Positions 1 to 6,148 of a stretch of 20,938 nt of DNA are shown in pieces. The number at the start of each line of letters is the position of its first letter. The first letter of the stretch is position 1. Under the pieces are notes generated by a model that worked only from the letters and a program-made list of their open reading frames with translations, had not been told where the DNA came from and searched no databases. The DNA is taken from positions 1 to 20,938 of the forward strand of contig JADHVM010000007.1 of assembly GCA_016783985.1 (NCBI GenBank). Direction: 5' to 3'. The stretch comes from Actinomycetota bacterium (GTDB taxonomy: Bacteria > Actinomycetota > Humimicrobiia > Humimicrobiales > Humimicrobiaceae). The position numbers and the translations under genes were made by a program.

Positions 1-356
1 TAGAGAAAAAATATCAAATAATTGAATCTACTATTAGCAATTATTTGAATGGCAGGTCAAAGGATCTCAATATAAAAGCTAAATTTTTAACAGGCACGAA
101 ATTTGAAAGAAAAATATGGGATAAAACTTATGATATTAGATATGGTAGAATAATTAGCTACAAGAAAATAACAGGGCTTGCTGGTTATCCCTGTGCATGG
201 AGAGCTGCCGGAACTGCTCTAAGCAAAAATCCTATAATGCTTGTAGTACCATGCCATAGAGTAGTAAAAAGCAATGGTTCTTTAGGAAAATTTACTGGTG
301 GAGAAAAGATAAAAAGGTTTTTATTAAATCTGGAAAGAAGTGATATTAAAAAATAA
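1..356 (+). CDS. ogt: O6-methylguanine-DNA (methylated-DNA--protein-cysteine) methyltransferase, 5'-truncated by the window
   Basis: Suicide DNA-repair protein that moves an alkyl group from O6-alkylguanine to its own cysteine. The frame is open from base 3 with no stop, and the residues before the TTG at 45 read as the end of the family's N-terminal domain, so I treat the gene as cut by the left edge rather than starting at 45. The C-terminal DNA-binding domain is complete. It has a YGRIISYKKI segment (usual form YG.T.SYGEIA), a helix-turn-helix region containing AAGTALSKNP, the active-site motif VVPCHRVV with the acceptor Cys, and the closing GKFTGGEKIKRFLLNLE segment. It ends 291 bases before the next gene and is probably not co-transcribed with it. 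The family call is firm; Ogt versus another MGMT subtype cannot be settled without the N-terminus. Confidence 0.9.
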   Translation, partial: EKKYQIIESTISNYLNGRSKDLNIKAKFLTGTKFERKIWDKTYDIRYGRIISYKKITGLAGYPCAWRAAGTALSKNPIMLVVPCHRVVKSNGSLGKFTGGEKIKRFLLNLERSDIKK

Positions 357-447
357 TTTACTAGTTAGACCTTATACATCACCTTATTCTTAAAAGTGTA
401 TTTCCGCTAAAAAGCTATTATGTTAAGCTCAAAATAACAATTTAGAG

Positions 448-460
448 GTGACAATGTCAC
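448..460. promoter_or_regulatory. Perfect palindrome GTGAC-AAT-GTCAC, candidate operator
   Basis: A 5+3+5 inverted repeat in the 291-base non-coding stretch between the alkyltransferase gene and the PIG-L gene. Bases 450-463 (GACAATGTCACTGA) recur with one mismatch at 570-583 (GACAATATCACTGA), exactly 120 bp downstream. Such a site would suit a dimeric repressor or activator of the catabolic block. No regulator gene is in view, so its role is inferred. Confidence 0.4.
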
Positions 461-569
461 TGAGCAACAACAGCAGATATATTAGAAGTTTCTTATTTTA
501 TGATTGTTAATTATTATATTAAGTGAAGGTTTCCTTATGGAATAGAAAATGAAGATATTTTTAAAAATA

Positions 570-583
570 GACAATATCACTGA
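570..583. repeat. Second copy of the GACAATrTCACTGA element
   Basis: Thirteen of fourteen bases match 450-463. This copy keeps only half of the palindrome. It overlaps a weak -35-like TAGACA (568-573) and lies upstream of a TATAAT hexamer at 615-620, a position suited to a transcription factor acting on the PIG-L promoter. Function is inferred. Confidence 0.35.
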
Positions 584-614
584 AAAATAATAATATATTA
601 AATCAATAGCAGTT

Positions 615-620
615 TATAAT
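615..620 (+). promoter_or_regulatory. Candidate -10 element TATAAT of the catabolic block
   Basis: A consensus -10 hexamer 17 bases before the ribosome binding site of the PIG-L gene. It would give a leader of about 20 bases. No good -35 hexamer lies 16-18 bases upstream, as expected of an activator-dependent promoter, but in DNA this AT-rich a chance match is also possible. Confidence 0.3.
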
Positions 621-647
621 TCTATGAAATATATATGGAGGGATACT

Positions 648-1349
648 ATGAAAATATTAGCAATTGGTGCTCATCCTGATGATATTGAGTTATTATGTGC
701 AGGCACACTTGCTCTATACAAACAGAATGGACACGAAATTTTCATGTGTCATGTATGTGACGGAAATAAAGGGAGCCTTACACATACATCTGAGGAAATT
801 GCAAAAATCAGAAGAGGCGAAGCTATTGAATCAACAAAATTAATTGGAGCTGTATCAATATATGGTGGAATGGCAGATGGGGAAGTAGTGCTGGATTTGG
901 ATTCCAGGGTGAAGATAATCGATATAATCAGGCAGGCTAATCCAGATGTAGTAATAACCCATCATCCTAATGATTATATGGCTGACCATGTAAATGTAAG
1001 CAAGCTTGTATTTGAGGCTACTTACCTGGCAAGCATTAAATTATGGAAGACTAAATATCCTCGTTCAGATAAAGTACCTATATTATACTATATGGATACT
1101 TTAGCAGGGATTAACTTTACCCCGGTAGAATATGTTGATATATCTAAAACTATAGATATTAAAGTAAAAATGATGTTAAAAATGCAGTCACAGCTAGACT
1201 GGCTAAAGGAAATGCATAATACTAATGTTGAAGAGTTTATAAAGACAATAGCAAGATTTAGAGGATATCAAGCTGGGGTTTCTTATGCAGAAGCTTTTGT
1301 ACAGCAACAGATGTACCCATTTGGATTAACTGAGAGAGTTTTGCCTTAA
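648..1349 (+). CDS. PIG-L/LmbE family zinc N-deacetylase
   Basis: Member of the family that removes N-acetyl or other N-acyl groups from amino sugars (GlcNAc-PI deacetylase, MshB, BshB) and, in some members, cleaves thiol-conjugate amides. I start at 648 because GGAGGG (637-642) sits five bases before this ATG; the in-frame ATG at 624 has no such site and adds only eight residues. The 233-residue product has HPDD at residues 9-12 (zinc ligands His9 and Asp12, general base Asp11) and the second metal motif THHPNDYMADH, whose last His (114) is the likely third ligand. The length is typical and the protein is probably cytosolic. It opens a run of seven + strand catabolic genes, and the NagB-like and sugar-epimerase neighbours favour an amino-sugar substrate. 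The exact substrate is unknown. Confidence 0.88.
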   Translation: MKILAIGAHPDDIELLCAGTLALYKQNGHEIFMCHVCDGNKGSLTHTSEEIAKIRRGEAIESTKLIGAVSIYGGMADGEVVLDLDSRVKIIDIIRQANPDVVITHHPNDYMADHVNVSKLVFEATYLASIKLWKTKYPRSDKVPILYYMDTLAGINFTPVEYVDISKTIDIKVKMMLKMQSQLDWLKEMHNTNVEEFIKTIARFRGYQAGVSYAEAFVQQQMYPFGLTERVLP

Positions 1350-1421
1350 TGGCTGAATGCCTGCCAAATAGTATAGTTAACACATAAATTAAATAATATT
1401 AATTCTAAAAAGGAGAAAGAT

Positions 1422-2225
1422 ATGAAAAATATAGTTGGAGTTGTCACAACAACTTACCCCCCGTACAGCTTGGAAGAAATAGCTGAGGGAATATCAAAAG
1501 CTGGATTTAAATATATAGAGCTAACCAGTGCACCTGCTTACTTTTCCCATATTAAACCAGATCCTGAAGAGATGACAAAAGAAGATGCTGACAAGATTTT
1601 AAAACTATGCAGCAGTTATGGACTCAAAGTTTATTGTGTCGCAGGCCATACCCGTTTGATGAAAGAAAATGCAGTCAGTAATTTTAAAAAGGTTATAGAT
1701 ACTGTTAGGTTATTTGGTGCAAATTTTGCAACTACTGATACAGGAGAAGTTAAAACAGAAGAAGACCAGAAGAGGTTTTATTCAGATATAAGTGAAATTG
1801 CAGATTATGCTAAATCTATGGATGTAACAGTATGTCTTGAGATGCATGGTAATTGGTTTAATACTGGCAAGAAAGGTGCTGAAATAATAAAGGAAATTAA
1901 TCATCCAAATGTTAAACTTAATTATGATACTGCAAATGTTATGTATTACGGTGGTGTAAAAGCTGAAGTAGATATTGAATATGCTCTGCCACATATGGGT
2001 TTTATGCATTTAAAAGAGCGTGCTGGCGGAGTTGAAGAATGGAATTTTCCTGCACTTGGCGAAGGGAACATAGATTTTAGAAAAATATTTGATTTGGTAA
2101 AAGACTTTAATGGTCCAATGAGCCTGGAAGTTGAATTTGATGGTAAAGAGCATTCTTTGGAAGAAACTAATGAAGCTGTAAAAAAATCGTATGATTTCTT
2201 AAAAAGCTTTGGTTATGTTGAGTAG
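1422..2225 (+). CDS. Sugar phosphate isomerase/epimerase-like TIM-barrel protein (AP_endonuc_2 fold)
   Basis: A 267-residue protein of the xylose-isomerase-like TIM-barrel superfamily, which includes hydroxypyruvate isomerase, tagatose/psicose 3-epimerases, inosose dehydratase and 3-keto-glycoside eliminases. Visible motifs follow the barrel order: KYIELTS (about 31-36), CLEMHGNW (138-145), NYDTANV (167-173), MHLKERAGG (195-203), GEGNIDF (213-219) and MSLEVEFD (233-240). The expected metal quartet is present as Glu140, Asp169, His196 and Glu236. AGGAG (1411-1415) lies six bases before the ATG. It stands between a deacetylase and a NagB-like enzyme and two genes before a Gfo/Idh/MocA oxidoreductase. 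Pairing of this fold with Gfo/Idh enzymes is common in inositol and 3-keto-sugar pathways, which suggests a role on an oxidised sugar. The fold is certain; the reaction is not. Confidence 0.85.
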   Translation: MKNIVGVVTTTYPPYSLEEIAEGISKAGFKYIELTSAPAYFSHIKPDPEEMTKEDADKILKLCSSYGLKVYCVAGHTRLMKENAVSNFKKVIDTVRLFGANFATTDTGEVKTEEDQKRFYSDISEIADYAKSMDVTVCLEMHGNWFNTGKKGAEIIKEINHPNVKLNYDTANVMYYGGVKAEVDIEYALPHMGFMHLKERAGGVEEWNFPALGEGNIDFRKIFDLVKDFNGPMSLEVEFDGKEHSLEETNEAVKKSYDFLKSFGYVE

Positions 2226-2306
2226 GGAATTAGCAAGAGAAAATAAGATAGTAAAACTGTATTAAAATTATATTTAATCAGAGATAATAATTTATAAGGG
2301 ATTGAT

Positions 2307-3221
2307 ATGAATAAGTTTAATGGCATAGTAACCCACCAAACTGTTAGTGATGAAGATTTTAAAAAAATGATGACAGTACCAATTGAAGATATTGATAAAT
2401 ATAGTAATGTTAAAGTGGATGTAGTAAAAAATGCCAGTGCATTGCATAGTAAATTGGCTAGGTCAATAGCAGATATTGTAATCAGTAATAATAATGCAGG
2501 TAGATTAACCAAGATAATTCTTCCTGTTGGTCCTACACCTCAATATCCAATACTGGTAGATATATGTAATAAAGAAAAAATAAATCTTAAAAACCTCTGG
2601 ATATTTTTTATGGATGAGTACTTAGATTGGGAAGGAAGATTGGTGCCCAAGTCTCACCCTATGAGTTTTAGGGGATATATGGATAGAATCCTGTTTTCAT
2701 TACTTGATAGTAGTTTAGGATTAAACCCTGGTCAGGTAATATGGCCCAACCCATACGATCTGGATTATAATGAAAATAAAATTAGCAAGCTGGGTGGTAT
2801 AGATATTTGCTATGGCGGTATTGGGTATCATGGGCATATTGCATTTAATGAACCCTATGATATATATTACAGAAGGATGACTATTAAAAAGTTCCTAAAC
2901 TCCAGGACTAGAGTTATTGATCTTAACTCAGATACTTTTGTTATTAATAGTCTATGTGGAATAGGTGGTAGTAGCTACGATCTTCCCCCCAAAGCTGTTA
3001 CTATTGGGATGAAGCCAATATTTAGTGCAAAAAGGATAGAACTGTATTGTGATGGCGGAGATTTAAGATGGCAGCGAGCAACCTTTAGAATAGCTTGCAT
3101 GCATCCCCCAACGCTTGACAGGCCATCAACATTGCTGCAGTTGCGTAAGAATTCCCGGGATAATGTGATCATTACTGCAGATGAGGTTACTGCTATTCCT
3201 ATAAAAGTGGGACCAAAATAA
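2307..3221 (+). CDS. NagB-like glucosamine-6-phosphate deaminase/isomerase family protein
   Basis: A 304-residue member of the glucosamine/galactosamine-6-phosphate isomerase family; E. coli NagB (266 residues) converts GlcN-6-P to fructose-6-P and ammonia. Landmarks are the phosphate-binding stretch PVGPTPQYP (about 73-81), MDEY at 102-105 (Asp103 corresponds to E. coli Asp72), GIGYHGHIAFNEP at 171-183 (His177 and Glu182 correspond to His143 and Glu148), SRTRVIDLN (199-207) and PPKAVTIGMKPI. The position of E. coli Asp141 is His175 here, where the family normally has Asp or Asn. The N-terminus is about 30 residues longer than in NagB. Presence beside a PIG-L deacetylase fits a deacetylate-then-deaminate order. 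The unusual active site and extra length mean the substrate may not be GlcN-6-P. Confidence 0.82.
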   Translation: MNKFNGIVTHQTVSDEDFKKMMTVPIEDIDKYSNVKVDVVKNASALHSKLARSIADIVISNNNAGRLTKIILPVGPTPQYPILVDICNKEKINLKNLWIFFMDEYLDWEGRLVPKSHPMSFRGYMDRILFSLLDSSLGLNPGQVIWPNPYDLDYNENKISKLGGIDICYGGIGYHGHIAFNEPYDIYYRRMTIKKFLNSRTRVIDLNSDTFVINSLCGIGGSSYDLPPKAVTIGMKPIFSAKRIELYCDGGDLRWQRATFRIACMHPPTLDRPSTLLQLRKNSRDNVIITADEVTAIPIKVGPK

Positions 3222-3240
3222 TATATTAAATAGTATTTAA

Positions 3241-3358
3241 GTTTTGGATATTTATTATATTTTACATGATTATAATCAATCATTACTGGAGGGGTTATCA
3301 AGTAGTAACTTAAGCTTGGTTTTATATATTTATTATATTTATTAAATACTGGGAGGTT
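3241..3358 (+). repeat. Partly duplicated leader with two Shine-Dalgarno-like sites before the oxidoreductase gene
   Basis: Bases 3241-3262 and 3319-3340 match at 20 of 22 positions (GTTTTNNATATTTATTATATTT). Each copy is followed by a ribosome-binding-like stretch: ACTGGAGGGG at 3285-3294 and ACTGGGAGG at 3348-3356. Only the second is followed by a start codon (ATG 3365). The first leads into TTATCAAGTAG, with no start. This looks like a tandem duplication of the gene leader followed by a small deletion. Confidence 0.55.
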
Positions 3359-3364
3359 GTAATA

Positions 3365-4366
3365 ATGGATAGAATAGGATGTGGTGTCATAGGGTTAGGA
3401 TGGTTTGGTGAGCACCATGTGGACACTCTTAAACAGCTGCCTGCTGTAAATCTTGTGGCAGTTTGTACACGTCGCGAAAACAGGTTAAGTGAAATGGCTG
3501 AAAAATACAATATTTTAAAAAAGTACACAAATTATCACGATCTTCTTGCAGATAAAGATATTGATATGGTTACAATTGTAACTCATGTTAAAGATCATTT
3601 AAAACCAACTATAGATGCTCTTAGAGCTGGAAAGCATGTGTTCCTTGAAAAGCCAATGGCTGATAGTGTGGAGGATTGTGATAAGATTTTAGCAGAGGTA
3701 GAAAAGACAGATAAGTCTTTTATGGTCGGACATGTTTGCAGGTTTGATACAGCATATGCTCTTGCAAAAGAAGAAATCGAGGCTGGGAATATTGGAAAAA
3801 TCCTCTCTATGCATGCGCGAAGGAACCTTGCTAAATGGATTACTGAAAGCTCTTTAGATAAAATCAGCGCCTTATTTGGAGATGGTATTCATGATATTGA
3901 CCTTATGTTCTGGTATACAGGAGCTAAACCAAAAAGTGTTTATGCACAAACAATGAATACAAGACCAGAGTTTCGCTATGATGATATTGGGTGGGCTTTA
4001 TTTCGTCTTGATAACGATGCTTTTGCTGTGATAGAAAACGTATGGTGCCTGCCCGATAATGTTCCTTTTGCTATAGATGCAAGAATGGAGGTAATTGGGA
4101 CAAAAGGGACAATTTATATAGATAATTCTGGCTCTCATTATATGGTACTGACTGAAAAAGGTGTGGGCTATCCACAATCTACGTATTGGCCAACTGTTCA
4201 TGGTTTAAGGAGAGGATACTTAAAGGAAGAATTTGATTATTTTATAAAGTGTATAACACGCAGCAAAAAACCAACTGTAATCACACCACAGGAATCCAGA
4301 GATGCTGTTTATGCTATGAAGATGGCAGAAAAATCTGCAAGAGAAAACAAGGTTATTGAGTTTTGA
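3365..4366 (+). CDS. Gfo/Idh/MocA family NAD(P)-dependent oxidoreductase
   Basis: A 333-residue sugar or inositol dehydrogenase-type enzyme. The N-terminal Rossmann fold starts with GVIGLGWFG (residues 7-15, GxGxxG). The hallmark HVFLEKPMADSVEDC (91-105) supplies the catalytic or cofactor-contacting Lys of the EKP motif. The C-terminal alpha/beta domain carries GDGIHDIDLMFW (172-183), where His176 and Asp177 fit the usual active-site HD(xx)D signature. GGGAGG lies just before the ATG. These enzymes oxidise a hydroxyl of a cyclic sugar, amino sugar or cyclitol, often at C3. In this block it may supply the keto-sugar used by the TIM-barrel protein two genes upstream. The family call is secure; the substrate is unknown. 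Confidence 0.9.
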   Translation: MDRIGCGVIGLGWFGEHHVDTLKQLPAVNLVAVCTRRENRLSEMAEKYNILKKYTNYHDLLADKDIDMVTIVTHVKDHLKPTIDALRAGKHVFLEKPMADSVEDCDKILAEVEKTDKSFMVGHVCRFDTAYALAKEEIEAGNIGKILSMHARRNLAKWITESSLDKISALFGDGIHDIDLMFWYTGAKPKSVYAQTMNTRPEFRYDDIGWALFRLDNDAFAVIENVWCLPDNVPFAIDARMEVIGTKGTIYIDNSGSHYMVLTEKGVGYPQSTYWPTVHGLRRGYLKEEFDYFIKCITRSKKPTVITPQESRDAVYAMKMAEKSARENKVIEF

Positions 4367-4431
4367 AATAGTTTATAAATAATAGAATAAAAAATTGATA
4401 TATTATCTATAGTGGTACTATTCTTAATGAA

Positions 4432-4446
4432 ATTACTTAAAGTAAT
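4432..4446. promoter_or_regulatory. AT-rich 15-bp palindrome, candidate operator
   Basis: ATTACTT-A-AAGTAAT is a perfect 7+1+7 inverted repeat in the 143-base gap between the oxidoreductase and VOC genes, about 64 bases before the VOC start. It could bind a dimeric regulator of a second transcription unit (VOC-M24-M20). AT-rich palindromes arise easily by chance here, so support is modest. Confidence 0.3.
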
Positions 4447-4509
4447 AAATATATATATGATATTTTATTAGCTTGATTTATTAATTTTATTTAGTAGGAG
4501 GGAAAAGGA

Positions 4510-4860
4510 ATGGAATTTGATCATGTTGGATTAATAACAGAAAAAAAGAAAGATGATGAAAATTGGGTAGAAGATACACGTGTTTGGGTAACAGATCCAA
4601 AGGAACATCCTTTTCACGTTGAATGGCTTCGCTACGAAGCTGATAGCCCGGTTAAGGGGCCTGTAAGAGAAAAACCCCATATTGCATTCAGGGTAAAGAG
4701 TATAGCGGAAGCATCAAAAGATTTAAAGGTACTACTTAAACCCTTTGAAGTAGGTGGATTCCTTCGCGTTGGATTTTATGAATATAGAGATGGCGCAGTT
4801 GTTGAATTAATGGAATATCTTGGCGATAAGAATCAATGGTTCGGTAAAAAACATAAGTAA
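4510..4860 (+). CDS. Small vicinal-oxygen-chelate (VOC/glyoxalase-like) family protein
   Basis: A 116-residue protein with the start and strand pattern of VOC-fold metalloenzymes. It opens with EFDHVGLIT, and a second module begins with KPHIAFRVKSI (55-65) and ends with AVVELMEYLG (96-105). Likely metal ligands are His5, Glu39 (in HVEWLRY), His57 and Glu99, the usual one-per-strand arrangement of two beta-alpha-beta-beta-beta modules. The first module is compact. AGGAGGG (4496-4502) lies seven bases before the ATG. Family members include glyoxalase I, methylmalonyl-CoA epimerase, extradiol dioxygenases and fosfomycin/bacillithiol transferases, so the fold alone does not give a reaction. The position between a sugar oxidoreductase and two amidohydrolase-fold proteins suggests isomerisation or epimerisation of a pathway intermediate. 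Confidence 0.72.
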   Translation: MEFDHVGLITEKKKDDENWVEDTRVWVTDPKEHPFHVEWLRYEADSPVKGPVREKPHIAFRVKSIAEASKDLKVLLKPFEVGGFLRVGFYEYRDGAVVELMEYLGDKNQWFGKKHK

Positions 4861-4872
4861 AATTTTTTAGCA

Positions 4873-4902
4873 ATACTCAACCCTAAATCTGATATTGAGT
4901 AT
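4873..4902. other. Intergenic stem-loop (8-bp perfect stem) between the VOC and M24 genes
   Basis: ATACTCAA (4873-4880) pairs with TTGAGTAT (4895-4902) around a 14-base loop, beginning 12 bases after the VOC stop codon. No T-run follows on the + strand, so it is not a classical intrinsic terminator. It may be an mRNA-stability hairpin, a processing site or a protein-binding palindrome. Confidence 0.45.
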
Positions 4903-4981
4903 AAGTAATATCATCGCATATTAATAAAAATTATTTATATTAGATTTATTATTATATTAACACGACAGACAGGAGAAAAAG

Positions 4982-6148
4982 ATGAGACTCAAACCTATCC
5001 CGTTTTCTGAATATGAAGATAGAATAAAAAGATTGCAGAAAGAATTAAAGAAAGAGGATTTAAATGTATTTGTAGGTTATAGCAATGAATGTGAATCAGC
5101 AACATCCAGATTTCTTACAGGATTTTGGCCCTTTTTTGATTTTTCAAGTGTTATTGTTCCTGTTGAAGGAGAGGCAATTCTTGTAACAGGTGGTCCTGAA
5201 TCATTTGATTTTGCTAAAGCATTTTCTTATGTGCCCAAAATATGTGTAAACCCTTTATTAGTTGAGACATCTTCTCCAACATGGGTTCCCGAAGTTTCCA
5301 GCGAGGACTTTTCTTTAATATTATCTAAAGCATGCGGATACACACCAAAACGGATAGGAATTGGTAACTGGAATATATTTCCTCATATTATATTTGAAGA
5401 TTTAAAAAAAGCTTCTCCCAGTGCTGAATTTATCCCTGCTGATGAGATACTTTTAAGGGTTCAGGCAATAAAATCTGATAAGGAAATACCTTATATTATT
5501 GAAGCTTATCGTATAACAGAAGAAGCAATGAAAGCTGCGTTTCAGGCAGTTGAACCAGGGAAAAGAGAATGGGAATTGGAGGCAATTGCACGCTCAAAAA
5601 TGGCGTTGATGGGAGCAGAAGGCATGCCGTATCCTGCATGGGTCTGCTCGGGTCCAAATACAAAATTAAGTCTGTGCAGATCAACTGATAGGTCAATCGA
5701 AGAAGATGAACTTGTTCAATTTACATTTGGTGCAAAGTATATGGGATATTGTGGGAATATGTGCCGGCCATTTGTGGTAGGTAAAGCAATAAAATCTGTC
5801 ACTCGGTTAATGGATGCCGCACTTGAAGCTATGAATTATGCACTTAAGGAAATTATTCCTGGAAAACGTGCTTCCCAAATCTTTGATGGTTACTATGAGA
5901 TTCTTGCCCGTTATGGATTTGAAAACTTTACTCTATATGGGCCGGCTCATGGAACAGGAAGTTCAGAAGTTGAGGGATTATGGATTGCAAAAGAAGCAGA
6001 TTTCACTATACAATCTAATATGGTATTTAATATTGATATATGGTTATCTGATGGAGAAAATGGATTAAGGTATGAAGATGGAATACTTGTTACAAAGAGC
6101 GGTATAAGAGAATTAACTAGTTATAGGCGTGAGGTGATTACATTATGA
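4982..6148 (+). CDS. Creatinase/aminopeptidase-P-like M24 family protein with altered metal site
   Basis: A 388-residue protein with the two-domain creatinase layout: N-terminal domain about 1-155 and pita-bread domain about 165-388. The C-terminal domain is recognised by SGPNTKLSLCRSTDR (223-237), FGAKYMGYCGNMCRPF (249-264), YGPAHGTG (319-326), NMVFNID (346-352) and LRYEDGILVT (362-371). In metallopeptidases the five ligands are Asp, Asp, His, Glu, Glu; here I align them to Thr248, Asn259, His323, Asp352 and Glu365. The proton-shuttle His after the GPN motif is Leu231. The protein is therefore unlikely to be a dinuclear Xaa-Pro peptidase. It more likely resembles the metal-free C-N hydrolases of the family (creatinase, ectoine hydrolase DoeA). 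AGGAG precedes the ATG by six bases. It overlaps the M20 gene by four bases (ATGA), implying translational coupling. Confidence 0.85.
   Translation: MRLKPIPFSEYEDRIKRLQKELKKEDLNVFVGYSNECESATSRFLTGFWPFFDFSSVIVPVEGEAILVTGGPESFDFAKAFSYVPKICVNPLLVETSSPTWVPEVSSEDFSLILSKACGYTPKRIGIGNWNIFPHIIFEDLKKASPSAEFIPADEILLRVQAIKSDKEIPYIIEAYRITEEAMKAAFQAVEPGKREWELEAIARSKMALMGAEGMPYPAWVCSGPNTKLSLCRSTDRSIEEDELVQFTFGAKYMGYCGNMCRPFVVGKAIKSVTRLMDAALEAMNYALKEIIPGKRASQIFDGYYEILARYGFENFTLYGPAHGTGSSEVEGLWIAKEADFTIQSNMVFNIDIWLSDGENGLRYEDGILVTKSGIRELTSYRREVITL

Noticed and set aside
45..356. TTG at 45 as a true start of the alkyltransferase
   Set aside because: The frame is open to base 3 and the upstream residues continue the protein's N-terminal domain; the gene is cut by the window.
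1391..1408. AATTAA/TTAATT inverted repeat before the TIM-barrel gene
   Set aside because: It is made only of A and T, has short arms and is expected by chance in this composition.
4395..4421. TTGATA plus TACTAT as a promoter before the VOC gene
   Set aside because: The spacing is only 15 bases and the -10 match is poor; chance is likely in this AT-rich gap.
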